Shown: positions 47,289 to 58,633, counted from the first letter of the stretch. The stretch is 64,000 nucleotides of DNA from Planctomycetota bacterium (GCA_022600195.1 JAHZKX010000059.1:1-64000); one strand, 5' to 3'. Notes: a model not told the origin generated them from the sequence alone. Numbers and translations are program-made.

Positions 47289-48812
47289 ATGAGGTTTCTA
47301 TTTCACAGACGTCGTTCAGCTCAAAGGCAAGATATGATTTATCAGTTTCGAATAGTGGTTTTTGTTTTGGCATGCAGCCTGGGCTTGAGTTGCTTCACTT
47401 CTTCGTTGAGAGCGGAGCAGACTCAGCCGAGTCGTCCGAATATTATTCTGTGTATGACCGACGATCAGGGTTGGGGTGAAACTGGTTTTAATGGTCATCC
47501 CATTCTCAAAACTCCCCATCTGGATGATATGGCTGCCAGCGGGTTACGCTTAGATCGTTTTTATGCGGCGGCTCCCGTCTGTTCGCCCACGCGCGGCAGT
47601 TTTCTAACGGGGCGCCATCCCAATCGGTTTGCCTGTTTCAGTTGGGGCCATACTTTAAGACCACAGGAAGTGACAGTGGCGGAAGCCGTCAAGTCAGCCG
47701 GATATACCACGGGCCACTTTGGGAAGTGGCATCTGGGATCGGTTCAGGCGAATAGCCCCGTCTCTCCCGGAAACAGCGGATTTGATGAATGGGTTTCGAG
47801 CCCTAATTTTTATGAGAACAATCCGTTCATGAGCCACAATGGAGTGGTGACACAGCTCAAAGGTGAGAGTTCACGTGTGACCGTTGATGCAGCACTCAAA
47901 TTCATAAAACAGGCTGACAAGAAAAAGAAACCCTTTTTAGCGGTGATCTGGTTCGGAAATCCTCATACACCCCACGAAGCGGTCTCGGAATTGAAAGCCC
48001 TTTACAAAGATCAGGATCCCAGCTTTCAAAACTATTTCGGCGAGATTACCGGCGTTGATCGTGCCATGGGACATCTGCGTCAACAGTTACGGGATCTGGG
48101 TTTGGCAGAAAACACATTGCTCTGGTTTACAAGTGACAATGGTCCTCGTCCTCCCCGTTTTAAAACAGAAGCGGCCCGTGCCCAGGCAACCGGCGGACTT
48201 GCCGGCTGGAAAGGTAATCTGTGGGAGGGAGGCATCCGAGTCCCCTCCATGATCGAATGGCCTGCACGCATCAAAAAACCGGAGACATCAAGTGTGCCTT
48301 GTGGGACGATTGATATTTATCCGACCGTTTTACAGATTGTCGGCGCGAAGGTTTCTCATCAGCCGCATCTGGATGGAGTCAGTCTGTTACCTCTGATTGA
48401 TGGGCAGATGACGAAGCGATCCCGGCCGATGGGTTTCTGGACTTATCCGATGAAAGGACATCCCAAACGCAGTACAGATATTTTACTCGCGCTTCAGAAA
48501 CGACAGACACCGGAAAAGCCGAACCCGGCAGGACCCATTCCGGACGCCAAAGCAGCCAGTCTGGAAACGGAGTATTCAAAGCATGAACTGCCGGGAGCAG
48601 CAGCCTGGATCGATGGCGATTATAAATTACTGAAGATGGTTTCAAAAAAGAATCAAGAGGAATACAAACTCTATCATCTGGGGCATGACCGATCTGAGAA
48701 GAACGATCTTTCCGGAGACGATCCCGGTCGGCTACAGAAAATGAAATCAGGTTTACTTGATTGGCAGAAATCTGTGGTCGACAGTCTGAATGGCAAAGAC
48801 TATGCAGACTGA
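47289..48812 (+). CDS. Secreted sulfatase
   Basis: A 507-residue type I sulfatase. The formylglycine motif is C98-S-P-T-R102 (CxPxR). The metal-binding CMTDDQG (about 55-61) and the FTSDNGPRPPR motif are present, as are HxxKWH-type active-site residues (HFGKWHLGS). A signal peptide is visible around residues 20-42 (IVVFVLACSLGLSC), preceded by an Arg-rich stretch. The gene may instead start at the ATG at 47334 (AAAGG 6 nt ahead), giving 492 residues. Arylsulfatase A-like specificity is a guess; algal sulfated polysaccharide is a plausible substrate. The oxidoreductase-DUF1080 fusion follows 290 nt later. Confidence 0.9.
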   Translation: MRFLFHRRRSAQRQDMIYQFRIVVFVLACSLGLSCFTSSLRAEQTQPSRPNIILCMTDDQGWGETGFNGHPILKTPHLDDMAASGLRLDRFYAAAPVCSPTRGSFLTGRHPNRFACFSWGHTLRPQEVTVAEAVKSAGYTTGHFGKWHLGSVQANSPVSPGNSGFDEWVSSPNFYENNPFMSHNGVVTQLKGESSRVTVDAALKFIKQADKKKKPFLAVIWFGNPHTPHEAVSELKALYKDQDPSFQNYFGEITGVDRAMGHLRQQLRDLGLAENTLLWFTSDNGPRPPRFKTEAARAQATGGLAGWKGNLWEGGIRVPSMIEWPARIKKPETSSVPCGTIDIYPTVLQIVGAKVSHQPHLDGVSLLPLIDGQMTKRSRPMGFWTYPMKGHPKRSTDILLALQKRQTPEKPNPAGPIPDAKAASLETEYSKHELPGAAAWIDGDYKLLKMVSKKNQEEYKLYHLGHDRSEKNDLSGDDPGRLQKMKSGLLDWQKSVVDSLNGKDYAD

Positions 48813-49101
48813 TCGTAAATAGAAACCAGTCGATTAAAAAGTAAGAAAACGCTTGTGGACTCTTCCAAAACAGGCTGTTACAGAAGGGACACTGGCCAGA
48901 CTCTCAAAGACCAGACAATACGGAATATGTGAAAATCCTGACTCGGAAGGGTTGTATGTTTGCATTTGATGTTGGGTCTTTGCAATAATTGAATTTATAA
49001 ACAATCATAAGGAAATCAAAGGTGTTCTTTCTAAAATTGAAGGGGCACTTTTCCTGCCATTTTCCTTTTTGCTCACCTGTCACACTTGATTGAGGATCAT
49101 T

Positions 49102-50784
49102 ATGAACTCGGGACCAATACAACGTTTATTTAGTCTGGCGACTCTTTCGTTATTAATACTGACAGTGGCGCTCACCGGCCCGTTGTTGGCAGAAGGAGCG
49201 AAAAAAGAATTGAGAGCGGGCATTATCGGGTTGGATACCTCGCATGCAATTGCCTTCACCAAAATGCTTAACACGGGAAAACCGACGGGCGAATTGGCTG
49301 GTATTCGTATTGTAGCGGCTTACCCCAAAGGCAGCCCGGATATTGAGTCCAGTGTTTCGCGCGTTCCCGCTTATACAAAGCAAGTCAAGGAGATGGGAGT
49401 CGAGATTGTTGACTCCATTGATGAGCTTCTCAAGAAAGTGGATGTTGTCTTTCTGGAAACCAACGATGGTCGTCCTCACCTGGAGCAGGCGCTACCCGTC
49501 CTCAAGGCCGGCAAGCCAATTTTTATTGATAAGCCGATTGCAGGTTCCTTAACCGATGCGGTTGCTTTGTTCGAACTGTCACGCAAATACAATACGCCGA
49601 TGTTTTCTTCGTCCTCACTGCGTTTTTCCAAAGGAGCACAAAATCTTCGGAATGGGGGAGAAGGCAAGATCACCAAATGCAGCACGCATAGTCCGTGTTC
49701 TCTGGAATCAACGCACCCTGATCTGTTCTGGTATGGAATTCATGGCGTAGAAACACTTTTCACCGTGATGGGCACTGGTTGCCAATCGGTCAAAAGAACT
49801 GTCAGTAATAAGGACCGTGATGAAGTCGTCGGGAAATGGTCCGGCGGACGCGAAGGCCAGTTTTCAGGTGTTCGCAAAGGAACTCCCAAAGGCTATGGTG
49901 GTACCGCTGTCGGGAAAAATGGAGAAGTTCCCGTGGGTGGCTATGATGGATATAAGCCGCTACTCGTGGAAATTGTCAAGTTTTTCCGCTCTGGTAAACC
50001 TCCAGTCAGCGAAGCAGAAACACTGGAAATCTATAGCTTCATGGAAGCTGCTGACGAAAGTAAACGTCAAGGTGGAGCAGAAGTCACACTGGCCAGTGTC
50101 TTAGAGAAAGCCAAAAAAGAAGCCCACAAGAAACTCGCAAAGCTGGATCTGGCGGGCGGTGATCTTTCGGAAACAGACAACAAGCTCTCGTCTGCGGAAA
50201 AAGCCGCGGGTTGGAAACTGTTATTTAATGGTAAAGATTTTTCCGGTTGGAAATGCAATAACGGTAAATCAATTGCCGCTCCGATTGAAAATGGAACTTT
50301 GGTGCCTTACAAGTCTGGCGGTTATTTAATCGTTTATGAAAAACCAGTTGGCGATTTCAAATTCAAATGCGATGTCAAAATGCCGGAAGAGTGCAACTCC
50401 GGTGTGTTTTTTCGTGTGGGTGATCTGAAGAATCCTGTGCAGACCGGATTCGAAGCACAGGTGATTAGCGGAAAAGGAACCGGCATGCATGATTTTGGTG
50501 CGATTTATGATCTGGTCGCTCCTGACGTCAATCGAGCCAATGCACCGGGAGAATGGACCAATTTTGAGATTACCTGTAAAGGACCGCACATCAGTGTTGC
50601 CGTGAATGGAAAAGTGGTCGCCAGTTTAAACGCCGATGAGTGGACAGAAGCAGGAAAACGCCTGGATGGTTCCAATCACAAATTTAAACAGGCTGTGAAA
50701 GATTTCCCGAGAAAGGGATACGTAGGTTTTCAGGACCACGGGCATAAAGTCTGGTATAAGAATGTGAAGTTACTGGAGCTTTAA
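49102..50784 (+). CDS. Secreted Gfo/Idh-like oxidoreductase fused to DUF1080
   Basis: About 560 residues from the ATG at 49102, with GAGGA 5 nt upstream. A signal peptide (about 11-28, LATLSLLILTVALTGPLLA) is followed by a Gfo/Idh/MocA-type Rossmann and substrate domain (about 33-340). The start of the Rossmann fold reads GIIGLDTSHAIAFTK instead of the classic GxGxxG, while DKPIAG stands for the usual EKP motif. A C-terminal DUF1080 domain (about 370-560) shows LFNGKDFSGWKC and GYVGFQDHGHKVWYKNVKLLEL. The fusion would join a 3-keto-sugar oxidoreductase with a 3-keto-disaccharide hydrolase-like domain. Cofactor binding outside the cytosol is not obvious, so catalytic activity needs care. Confidence 0.8.
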   Translation: MNSGPIQRLFSLATLSLLILTVALTGPLLAEGAKKELRAGIIGLDTSHAIAFTKMLNTGKPTGELAGIRIVAAYPKGSPDIESSVSRVPAYTKQVKEMGVEIVDSIDELLKKVDVVFLETNDGRPHLEQALPVLKAGKPIFIDKPIAGSLTDAVALFELSRKYNTPMFSSSSLRFSKGAQNLRNGGEGKITKCSTHSPCSLESTHPDLFWYGIHGVETLFTVMGTGCQSVKRTVSNKDRDEVVGKWSGGREGQFSGVRKGTPKGYGGTAVGKNGEVPVGGYDGYKPLLVEIVKFFRSGKPPVSEAETLEIYSFMEAADESKRQGGAEVTLASVLEKAKKEAHKKLAKLDLAGGDLSETDNKLSSAEKAAGWKLLFNGKDFSGWKCNNGKSIAAPIENGTLVPYKSGGYLIVYEKPVGDFKFKCDVKMPEECNSGVFFRVGDLKNPVQTGFEAQVISGKGTGMHDFGAIYDLVAPDVNRANAPGEWTNFEITCKGPHISVAVNGKVVASLNADEWTEAGKRLDGSNHKFKQAVKDFPRKGYVGFQDHGHKVWYKNVKLLEL

Positions 50785-51240
50785 ATAAACGGTTACTTTC
50801 AAAGTGACCATATCAGCCATCTGAGAGGAATCCCCCGTTCTTTCAGATGGCTTTTTTTACGCGCGTTGAGCAGGCTGCCATTTGGCAGGATCTCAATTGG
50901 TGAAGGCGAACAACGATTTCAGTTTTGATCTGGTCTTCAGACCCTGCTCGCGTAATCGATTTGAATTTTGATGCATCGAAAATTTTAATTTGAGCCATGA
51001 AACGGACTTTTCCGAAACAGAATGAAAAATGATGCAATTAGTACCTTGCTTTCACTACAAAAAAAGGGGGATCTGTGTAAAATAGCCGCGAAATAATAGC
51101 CATTTTCCGTGGCACACCTATAAAGAAGTCACAGAACAGCAGAGATGTCCGTGTCGTTCTTGTGCAGCATTCAGATGGTTTGATAAACCACATCAGGCGA
51201 GTTAATAAGTATAACTCGTTGTATTCAGGTTCAAAATTCA
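50785..51240. other. Intergenic region before the NQR operon
   Basis: About 455 bases. It opens with the terminator at 50815-50858 and should contain the nqr promoter upstream of 51241. One short - strand frame (about 51 residues, ending inside the terminator) is not convincing. Confidence 0.4.
50815..50858 (+). terminator. Rho-independent terminator after the Gfo/Idh-DUF1080 gene
   Basis: AGCCATCTGA (50815-50824) pairs perfectly with TCAGATGGCT (50843-50852) across an 18-nt loop, and the second arm runs into seven T. It lies 31 nt after the stop codon. Confidence 0.85.
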
Positions 51241-52587
51241 ATGATTACAATTAAAAAAGGGCTGGATCTGCCAATTGCCGGCGAGCCTTCTGCGTTGATC
51301 GAAAATGGGCCGGCCATTCGGTCAGTTGCTCTGATTGGTCCTGATTATGTTGGCATGAAGCCCACGCTGGCTGTTGACGTTGGTGACACTGTCAAAAAAG
51401 GCCAAATGCTTTTCAGTGATAAAAAGACCGAAGGCGTCATTTTTACCTCTCCCGTCTCGGGCAAAGTGACTGAGATCAATCGTGGTGCAAAACGCGTCTT
51501 TGAGTCGATGGTCATTCAAGTCCAGGGTAGCGATGAAGAATCCTTTGCTTCTTACAGCGATGAAGCGCTGGCGAGTTTGACTCGGGATCAGGTTCAGGAG
51601 AATCTGTTGAAATCCGGATTGTGGACCAGTTTGCGAACACGTCCTTACAGTCGTGTGCCCGCTCCCGGAACAACGCCGCATTCCATTTTTGTAACCGCCA
51701 TCGACACCAATCCATTGGCACCGCCTCCTGAAGTGGTTCTGGGCGAAGAGCCCCGTGCGTTTACTCAGGGATTGGAGGCGCTAAGAACACTGACTGATGG
51801 GAAGCTTTATCTGTGTAAAGCTCCGGGAACTAATTTGCCCGGATGTGAACTGGATTTTGTGACTGTGGAAGAGTTTGGTGGCCCCCATCCTGCCGGTCTG
51901 GCGGGTACGCACATTCACTTTCTTGATCCAGTCAGTGAGAATAAAACGGTCTGGAATATCAATTATCAAGATGTGATTGCCATCGGTAAGTTATTTTCGA
52001 CAGGCAAACTATACACAGATCGCGTGATTTCCCTGGCGGGTCCTGTGGTCAAAAATCCCAAGTTGCTGAAAACGACATTGGGTGCCAGCCTGTTCGATTT
52101 AACGGAGGGCAATCTTGAAGAAGGCGAGAATCGACTGATTTCCGGTTCGGCACTTTCCGGCCGCACCAGTCAGGGGCCATTTGCCTATCTGGGTCGTTAT
52201 GCATTGCAGGTGACTGTGCTCAAAGAAGGCAACCATCGTGATTTTCTCGGATGGATGGGCCCTGGGTTCGATAAGTTTTCAGTGGTTCCTGTTTTTATCT
52301 CTTCCTGGTTAGGAAAAGGAAAAAAGCATTCGTTTACGACATCGACTGAAGGCAGTAAGCGGGCGATGATTCCGATTGGGACTTATGAAAAAGTGATGCC
52401 TCTGGATATTTTGCCCACATTCCTGCTGCGAGCGTTGATTACAGAAGACACCGAGCAGGCAAAAGAACTGGGATGCCTGGAGCTGGATGAAGAAGACTTG
52501 TCGTTATGCACGTTTGTGTGTCCCGGGAAATATAACTATGCGTCGTTACTGCGTAATAATTTGACAAAGATTGAAATTGAAGGTTAA
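51241..52587 (+). CDS. nqrA: Na+-translocating NADH:quinone reductase subunit A
   Basis: A 448-residue NqrA, the peripheral subunit of sodium-pumping NADH:quinone oxidoreductase. It begins with the typical [16 protein letters not shown] and contains [16 protein letters not shown] and the C-terminal [19 protein letters not shown]. NqrA binds quinone near the NqrB interface. Length is normal. It is the first gene of a complete nqrABCDEF-apbE-nqrM operon. Confidence 0.96.
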   Translation: MITIKKGLDLPIAGEPSALIENGPAIRSVALIGPDYVGMKPTLAVDVGDTVKKGQMLFSDKKTEGVIFTSPVSGKVTEINRGAKRVFESMVIQVQGSDEESFASYSDEALASLTRDQVQENLLKSGLWTSLRTRPYSRVPAPGTTPHSIFVTAIDTNPLAPPPEVVLGEEPRAFTQGLEALRTLTDGKLYLCKAPGTNLPGCELDFVTVEEFGGPHPAGLAGTHIHFLDPVSENKTVWNINYQDVIAIGKLFSTGKLYTDRVISLAGPVVKNPKLLKTTLGASLFDLTEGNLEEGENRLISGSALSGRTSQGPFAYLGRYALQVTVLKEGNHRDFLGWMGPGFDKFSVVPVFISSWLGKGKKHSFTTSTEGSKRAMIPIGTYEKVMPLDILPTFLLRALITEDTEQAKELGCLELDEEDLSLCTFVCPGKYNYASLLRNNLTKIEIEG

Positions 52588-52791
52588 TGCGAAGTACGCC
52601 CGTTTGGGCAAATTGCATTGATAAAGTAATGCGGTCGAGTGTGTTGTTAACCTGATAGATAAAATTGTTAGCCCTTGATGTCATCTTGAAATAATTTCAT
52701 TTCAAATGACGGTAGAGATCAGTAGTCAAAGTTGGTGTTTACCAGACTGGCTCTGTTCCAGGGTCATCAAACAAGAAAGATAAAGCACGAA

Positions 52792-54036
52792 ATGAAGCCG
52801 TTACGAAATCTTCTTGATAAGGTACACCCTCTTTTCGATAAAGGGGGAAAGTTCGAGAAGCTTTACCCACTTTATGAAGCAAACGACACATTCCTTTATA
52901 CTCCTGGTGAAGTAACAGATGAAGCTTCACATGTGCGTGACTCGATCGACTTAAAACGCATGATGAGTATGGTGATTGTCGCATTGGTGCCCTGTGTGTT
53001 TATGGCGCTTTATAACACCGGTTATCAAGCAAATGCGGCAATGAGTGCAATGGGCATCGACTCGGTTCCCGGTTGGCGTGGCGAAGTGATGTCTGCCGTT
53101 GGGATTGCCCCTGATGCGAGCAGTCTTGTTTCCAATCTGGTCCATGGCGCACTTTACTTTTTCCCAATCTATATTGTCTGCATGGCCGTCGGTGGTATGT
53201 GGGAAGGTCTGTTTTGTATCGTGCGTCGGCATGAAATCAATGAAGGCTTCCTGGTTACCGGGATGCTATTCCCTTTAACACTACCACCTACAATTCCTCT
53301 CTGGCAGGTGGCAATCGGCATCACTTTTGGTGTTGTGATCGGCAAGGAAATTTTCGGGGGAACCGGTAAGAACTTCCTGAATCCGGCTTTGACGGCTCGT
53401 GCGTTTCTCTACTTCGCTTACCCCGCACAGATTGTTGGCGATACAGTTTGGACTGCCGTCGATGGCTTCAGCGGTGCGACTTCACTCGGTCAGATGGCGG
53501 TTGCCTCACCTGAAGTGGGCATGAAAGCGGTTACAAATTCCATCGCCGATGGTGGACTGGGAATTTCCTGGATGCAGGCATTCATGGGACAAATTCAAGG
53601 TTCTATGGGAGAAACTTCTGCTTTTGCGTGTCTGCTGGGTGCTGTTTTTCTCATCCTGGCTGGCATTGGTTCCTGGCGCGTGATGGCAGGTGTTCTGGTG
53701 GGGGCGATGGGACTTTCGCTCTTGCTGTATCTGATCGGCAGTAATACAAATGCCATGTTCGCGATGCCACCGCAGTGGCATTTAGTAGTCGGAGGCCTGG
53801 CCTTTGGTCTGGTGTTTATGGCCACGGATCCGGTATCCGCAGCGATGACGGAGAATGGCAGATGGATTTATGGAATATTGATTGGTGGAATGACAATTCT
53901 GATTCGGGTTGTCAATCCGGCGTACCCAGAGGGAATTATGCTGGCAATTCTGTTTGGAAATGTCTTCGCACCTCTGATTGACTATTACGTTGTTCAAGCA
54001 AATATTAAAAGAAGGTTGGCGCGAAATGTCGCGTGA
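52792..54036 (+). CDS. nqrB: Na+-NQR subunit B, covalent FMN
   Basis: About 414 residues from the ATG at 52792 (the frame is open from 52732, but the N-terminus [15 protein letters not shown] is typical NqrB). It is an RnfD/NqrB-type membrane subunit with about ten helices. FMN is attached through a phosphoester to the Thr of SGAT; here T230 in DGFSGATSL. Riboflavin binding and sodium conduction also belong to this subunit. The stop codon overlaps the nqrC start by 11 nt. Confidence 0.95.
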   Translation: MKPLRNLLDKVHPLFDKGGKFEKLYPLYEANDTFLYTPGEVTDEASHVRDSIDLKRMMSMVIVALVPCVFMALYNTGYQANAAMSAMGIDSVPGWRGEVMSAVGIAPDASSLVSNLVHGALYFFPIYIVCMAVGGMWEGLFCIVRRHEINEGFLVTGMLFPLTLPPTIPLWQVAIGITFGVVIGKEIFGGTGKNFLNPALTARAFLYFAYPAQIVGDTVWTAVDGFSGATSLGQMAVASPEVGMKAVTNSIADGGLGISWMQAFMGQIQGSMGETSAFACLLGAVFLILAGIGSWRVMAGVLVGAMGLSLLLYLIGSNTNAMFAMPPQWHLVVGGLAFGLVFMATDPVSAAMTENGRWIYGILIGGMTILIRVVNPAYPEGIMLAILFGNVFAPLIDYYVVQANIKRRLARNVA

Positions 54037-54829
54037 TTCAATAGGATTCACATTTTTGGTATCGGCTGCGTTATGCGTGGTCTGCTCAATCCTCGTGTCC
54101 GGGGCTGCCGTCGGTTTACGCGATCGTCAGGACCGGAACAAAGAGGATGAACGTAAAAAGAACATTCTCTCGGCAGCCGGTTTAGTCGAACCCGGTGATG
54201 ATAGCACTAAACTCAGCGAACTTTATGATTCGCGAGTGACGGCGATCATTGTTGATTTGAATACCGGTAAAGTGGTCACCGATGATAAGGACTTGTTCCC
54301 GAATCCACAGCAATACGATCAGAAGACAGCAGCCGACAATCCAAAAATGAGTATGGAAATTCCCTCTGCGGAAGATATCGCTGGTATTAAACGCCGTGAA
54401 AACTATTCCTGGGTTTATTTAATCAGCGACGAGAGCGGGAAACTGTCTCAATACGTGCTGCCCATCAGAGGCAAAGGTCTCTGGTCAACACTCTGGGGCT
54501 TTCTGGCGTTGGATACGAATTTGAATACCATCGCAGGTTTGACGTTTTACCAACATGGTGAAACGCCCGGACTGGGGGGAGAAGTTGATAACCCCAAATG
54601 GAAAGCACTCTGGAAAGGCAAAGAAGCTTACGGTAAGGACTTCAAGCCTGAGATTGAAGTGATCAAAGGGAACGTCGTTCCAGACTCGAAAAACGCGATT
54701 CATGAAGTGGATGGTTTGTCCGGGGCAACAATTACATCACGTGGTGTGACTCACCTGCTGGATTTCTGGCTGGGTAATTTAGGATTTAAACCTTATCTCG
54801 AAAGTCTTCGGGAAAAGGGGGAAAAATAG
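54026..54829 (+). CDS. nqrC: Na+-NQR subunit C, covalent FMN
   Basis: About 267 residues. One N-terminal helix (about 8-30, [20 protein letters not shown]) and a periplasmic FMN-binding domain with the ApbE target motif LSGATITSR, the attachment residue being T235. The ATG at 54026 lies inside the last codons of nqrB with AAGG upstream; a longer frame from 53978 is open but would extend into NqrB. NqrC takes electrons from the NqrD/NqrE iron centre and passes them to NqrB. Confidence 0.95.
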   Translation: MSRDSIGFTFLVSAALCVVCSILVSGAAVGLRDRQDRNKEDERKKNILSAAGLVEPGDDSTKLSELYDSRVTAIIVDLNTGKVVTDDKDLFPNPQQYDQKTAADNPKMSMEIPSAEDIAGIKRRENYSWVYLISDESGKLSQYVLPIRGKGLWSTLWGFLALDTNLNTIAGLTFYQHGETPGLGGEVDNPKWKALWKGKEAYGKDFKPEIEVIKGNVVPDSKNAIHEVDGLSGATITSRGVTHLLDFWLGNLGFKPYLESLREKGEK

Positions 54830-54831
54830 TA

Positions 54832-55455
54832 ATGAGTTCAAAGAAAAAAGAGGTTCTTCTCGATCCGGTTTTCAAAAACAACCCGATTGCCTTGCAGATT
54901 CTGGGAATTTGCTCGGCTCTGGCTGTAACGACCAAAATGGAAACTGCGCTGGTGATGAGTATCGCGGTGATTTTGGTCACCGCCTTTTCGAATGCCGCGG
55001 TGGCGTCGATTCGGTTACAGATTCCGGGCAGCATTCGTATTATCGTGCAAATGACAATTATTGCGTCGCTGGTGATTCTGGTGGATCAGTTTTTGAAAGC
55101 GTTTGCGTTTGAAATCAGTAAGCAGCTTTCCGTGTTTGTGGGTTTGATTATCACCAACTGTATTGTGATGGGTCGTGCAGAAGGTTTCGCGATGAAAAAC
55201 GAGCCCGGTATCAGTTTCCTGGATGGGCTTGGTAACGGATTGGGTTATAGTGCGATTTTGATGATCGTGGCCTTCTTCCGCGAACTGTTTGGTTCGGGTA
55301 GTCTGTTCGGCGTTCAAATATTAACGCTCAGCCGCGAGGGTGGCTGGTATGATGCGAACGGGTTGATGCTGTTACCTCCGAGCGCGTTTTTTATCATCGG
55401 TTTTTTCATCTGGATTTTACGATCCTTCAAGACCGAGCAATTGGAGGAGGCATAA
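54832..55455 (+). CDS. nqrD: Na+-NQR subunit D
   Basis: A 207-residue membrane subunit with six helices. Key features are the [17 protein letters not shown] start and the [14 protein letters not shown] motif, whose Cys takes part in the shared 2Fe-2S centre with NqrE. The ATG is 2 nt after the nqrC stop codon. NqrD and NqrE are an inverted pseudo-symmetric pair. Normal length. Confidence 0.95.
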   Translation: MSSKKKEVLLDPVFKNNPIALQILGICSALAVTTKMETALVMSIAVILVTAFSNAAVASIRLQIPGSIRIIVQMTIIASLVILVDQFLKAFAFEISKQLSVFVGLIITNCIVMGRAEGFAMKNEPGISFLDGLGNGLGYSAILMIVAFFRELFGSGSLFGVQILTLSREGGWYDANGLMLLPPSAFFIIGFFIWILRSFKTEQLEEA

Positions 55456-55456
55456 C

Positions 55457-56068
55457 ATGTTAGAACATTATCTGAGCCTGTTTATCAAATGTCTGTTTAT
55501 TGAGAATCTGGCCCTGGCCTTCTTTTTGGGAATGTGCACCTTTCTGGCCGTTTCCAAGAATGTCAAAACTGCTTCCATGTTGGGAATTGCCGTCATCGTC
55601 ATTCAGGCGATTACCGTTCCCGCCAATAACCTGATCTATCAGCATCTCCTGAAAAAAGGTGCTCTGGCCTGGGCCGGTTACCCGGACGTCGATCTGACTT
55701 TTGTCGGTTTGATCTGTTATATCGGTGTGATTGCAGCAATGGTGCAGATTCTGGAAATGACATTGGATCGATATTTCCCTGCTTTATATAACTCGTTGGG
55801 AATTTTTCTACCACTGATTACTGTGAACTGTGCCATCCTGGGAGGCACACTGTTCATGGTCGAACGGGATTATAATTTTCCTGAAAGTGTTGTCTTCGGA
55901 CTTGGCTCCGGCGTTGGCTGGGCAATTGCGATTATGGCCCTGGCGGGCATTCGTGAAAAATTGAAATACAGTGATATCCCACTCGGATTACGGGGGCTGG
56001 GCATCACTTTTATTACCGTTGGTTTAATGGCGATGGCCTTTATGGCGTTCTCCGGAATCCAATTATAA
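55457..56068 (+). CDS. nqrE: Na+-NQR subunit E
   Basis: A 203-residue membrane subunit with six helices, the partner of NqrD. It shows [24 protein letters not shown] and [10 protein letters not shown], which provide the cysteines of the intramembrane 2Fe-2S centre. GGAGGAGG lies 6 nt before the ATG, inside the nqrD end. Normal length. Confidence 0.95.
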   Translation: MLEHYLSLFIKCLFIENLALAFFLGMCTFLAVSKNVKTASMLGIAVIVIQAITVPANNLIYQHLLKKGALAWAGYPDVDLTFVGLICYIGVIAAMVQILEMTLDRYFPALYNSLGIFLPLITVNCAILGGTLFMVERDYNFPESVVFGLGSGVGWAIAIMALAGIREKLKYSDIPLGLRGLGITFITVGLMAMAFMAFSGIQL

Positions 56069-56116
56069 ATCTTCACTACACTACATTCTATCTTTTATAA
56101 CGGTCAACGTTTTATC

Positions 56117-57337
56117 ATGAATGAAATTGTACTCGGCGTTATTATGTTTACGACCATTGTTTTAGCTTTGGTCGCACTCATTCTGATTGCGAAATCCAAA
56201 CTGGTTGCTTCAGGTAATGTCAAAATTACCGTGAACGAACAAAAGGAAATCGAAGTTCCCGTTGGTGGTAAGTTGTTGAGTGCACTTGCCGAAAACCAGA
56301 TCTTCGTTTCATCTGCTTGTGGCGGTGGTGGAACTTGTGCCCAGTGTGAAGTCAAAGTGCAGTCCGGCGGGGGAGATATTCTGGCCACCGAGCGTTCGCA
56401 TTTTAATAACCGTGAAGTTCGTGAAGGCTGTCGCTTGTCCTGTCAGGTGCCGGTGAAGGGCGACATGAAAATTGAAGTGCCGCCCGAAGTCTTCGAAACC
56501 AAAAAGTGGGTCTGTAAAGTCCGATCGAATGATAACGTTGCCACATTCATCAAAGAGTTGATTCTGGAATTGCCGGAAGGCGAAGATGTCGCTTTTAAAG
56601 CGGGTGGTTTTATTCAGATTGAAGCTCCACCACACCATATTAAATACAGCGATTTTGACATTCCCGATGAATACAAAGAGGACTGGGACAATTTTAATCT
56701 ATGGCGGTTTGAATCCAAAGTAGATGAAGAAACCATTCGTGCTTATTCGATGGCTAACTATCCTGGTGAAAAAGGCATCATCATGCTGAATGTGCGTGTT
56801 GCCTCTCCGCCTCCTCGTTCACCTGAGGGAACGCCTCCAGGTAAAATGTCATCCTATATTTTCGATTTAAAAGCGGGCGATGAAGTCACGATTTCTGGTC
56901 CGTATGGAGAATTCTTCATTAATGAATCGGATGCCGAAATGATCTACATCGGCGGTGGTGCTGGTATGGCTCCGCTGAGATCACATATTTATGAGTTGTA
57001 TAAAGAACGTAAAACCGACCGGAAAGTTTCTTACTGGTATGGTGCCCGCAGTCTGCGTGAAATGTTCTACGAAGATGAATTCCGGGCGATTGAAAAAGAC
57101 TTTCCGGATTTCAAAATGCACATCGCGCTTTCTGATCCTGTGCCGGAAGATAACTGGGATGGCTTACAGGGATTTATCCATCAGGTCTTATTGGATGAGT
57201 ATTTAAGCAAACATCCCGCGCCGGAAGACTGTGAATACTACATTTGTGGTCCGCCGATGATGTTATCCGCTGTACGGAATATGCTGGATGATCTGGGAGT
57301 TGAGCCTGAGAACATCCGCTATGATGACTTCGGTTAA
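56117..57337 (+). CDS. nqrF: Na+-NQR subunit F, FAD and 2Fe-2S NADH dehydrogenase
   Basis: A 406-residue subunit that oxidises NADH. An N-terminal anchor (about 5-26) is followed by a ferredoxin domain with C68, C74, C77 and C109 ([11 protein letters not shown] and LSC), matching the spacing of the known NqrF cluster. The FAD domain holds RAYSMANYP, and the NADH domain has [14 protein letters not shown] and YYICGPPMM. ApbE begins inside its 3' end. Normal length. Confidence 0.96.
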   Translation: MNEIVLGVIMFTTIVLALVALILIAKSKLVASGNVKITVNEQKEIEVPVGGKLLSALAENQIFVSSACGGGGTCAQCEVKVQSGGGDILATERSHFNNREVREGCRLSCQVPVKGDMKIEVPPEVFETKKWVCKVRSNDNVATFIKELILELPEGEDVAFKAGGFIQIEAPPHHIKYSDFDIPDEYKEDWDNFNLWRFESKVDEETIRAYSMANYPGEKGIIMLNVRVASPPPRSPEGTPPGKMSSYIFDLKAGDEVTISGPYGEFFINESDAEMIYIGGGAGMAPLRSHIYELYKERKTDRKVSYWYGARSLREMFYEDEFRAIEKDFPDFKMHIALSDPVPEDNWDGLQGFIHQVLLDEYLSKHPAPEDCEYYICGPPMMLSAVRNMLDDLGVEPENIRYDDFG

Positions 57338-58403
57338 TCAGAGACGTCTAGCGTTTCAGCGCATCACAATATTGCTGATGTTGTGCGTCGCTGTCACGGC
57401 ATGTCAAACTGACCAGACGGCTTCTGAGACAGTCCCATTAAGCAAGTTGCATTTTGAGGGTCCCACAATGGGGACCCAATACCACATTACGATCTGCAGC
57501 CTGACTCCCGAGAAAGTCGATGTAGCGCGACTCAAAAAAGAAGTCGATCAGCTTTTGCAGAATATCAATCGGCAAATGTCGACTTACATCAAAGACTCAG
57601 AGTTATCTCGGTTCAATCAAAGTCAGTCTGACGAGTGGTTTGAGGTTTCGCCGGAAGTTGTGAAAGTGGTTGCAGCGGGGATCAACATCAGTAAAGAGAG
57701 CGAGGGGGCCTTTGATATGACGGTGGGCCCGCTGGTGAATCTGTGGCATTTTGGCCCGGATCCGGGTAAAAAAACGATTCCCGAAACCAGTCGCATTGAA
57801 GCGGCCCGAAAGAGTGTCGGTTACCAGCATGTCATAGTGAGACGCGATCAACCCGCGTTGAAGAAGTTGATTTCTGATGTGTATCTTGACCTGTCGGCAA
57901 TTGCCAAAGGGTACGCCGTCGATGCCGTTGGTGAGTTGCTGGAATCACAGGAGATCGAAAACTATCTGGTGGAAATTGGTGGTGAGATGCGGGCGCGGGG
58001 GCACAATCAAAAACGGCTTCCCTGGCGCGTAGGAATTGAAAAACCGGTGAGTGAGAGACGGGTTGTGCAAAAAATTGTCTCACTTGCAGACCTGTCGATG
58101 GCCACATCCGGCAACTACCGCAATTTCTTTGAAGTGGAGGGAACAACGTATTCTCACACGATTGATCCCCGTACAGGTCGTCCCGTGAAACATACACTGG
58201 CTTCGGTTTCCGTTGTTGGAGAAACTTGTATGAACTGTGATGCTCAGGCGACATGCCTGATGGTATTGGGGCCCGAAGAGGGATATAATTGGGCAAAGGA
58301 CCGGAACATCGCCGCTTATTTTATTGTGAAAACAGAAAACGGTTTTACTGAGCGTATTTCCCCACGCTGGCAGGAATTACTGGGAGAGGTAAACAAACCA
58401 TGA
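57321..58403 (+). CDS. apbE: FAD:protein FMN transferase ApbE
   Basis: About 360 residues. A lipoprotein signal ([14 protein letters not shown]) anchors it in the periplasm. The flavin-transferase domain has GTQYHIT near the start, [12 protein letters not shown] and TSGNYRNFF with [12 protein letters not shown]. ApbE moves FMN from FAD onto the Thr of the SGAT motifs of NqrB and NqrC, encoded upstream. Adjacent ATGs at 57321 and 57324 fall inside nqrF, so translation is coupled; the 3' end overlaps nqrM by 4 nt (ATGA). Confidence 0.94.
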   Translation: MMTSVNQRRLAFQRITILLMLCVAVTACQTDQTASETVPLSKLHFEGPTMGTQYHITICSLTPEKVDVARLKKEVDQLLQNINRQMSTYIKDSELSRFNQSQSDEWFEVSPEVVKVVAAGINISKESEGAFDMTVGPLVNLWHFGPDPGKKTIPETSRIEAARKSVGYQHVIVRRDQPALKKLISDVYLDLSAIAKGYAVDAVGELLESQEIENYLVEIGGEMRARGHNQKRLPWRVGIEKPVSERRVVQKIVSLADLSMATSGNYRNFFEVEGTTYSHTIDPRTGRPVKHTLASVSVVGETCMNCDAQATCLMVLGPEEGYNWAKDRNIAAYFIVKTENGFTERISPRWQELLGEVNKP

Positions 58404-58633
58404 TGACCACAGTCTTGTTCGCCCTCGGTATATTTGCCCTCGCTTTTGCTGGAATGGCCGTCGGTGTCATCTTCAGTAATCGCTGTATCAAAGGTTCTTG
58501 TGGAGGCCTCTCCAATCTGGAAGGAGCTGAAGACTGCTCGGCCTGTGGTGGTTGTTCTGTTTCTGAAATCAAGGAGAATCAGCGCGAGCAGGTGACCGCC
58601 GCGAATTCCTGTGCGGGCGAAGAAGAAAAATAA
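58400..58633 (+). CDS. nqrM: NQR maturation protein NqrM
   Basis: A 77-residue protein of the NqrM (DUF539) family with one helix (about 5-25, VLFALGIFALAFAGMAVGVIF) and clustered Cys: C29, C34, C46, C49 and C52 (CIKGSCGG, CSACGGC). NqrM is needed to insert iron into the NqrD/NqrE centre. It overlaps apbE by 4 nt and ends the operon. Confidence 0.92.
   Translation: MMTTVLFALGIFALAFAGMAVGVIFSNRCIKGSCGGLSNLEGAEDCSACGGCSVSEIKENQREQVTAANSCAGEEEK

Noticed and set aside
50843-50998. About 51-residue - strand frame before the NQR operon
   Set aside because: It ends inside a terminator, has a poor ribosome binding site and no recognised family; could be real but is unsupported.
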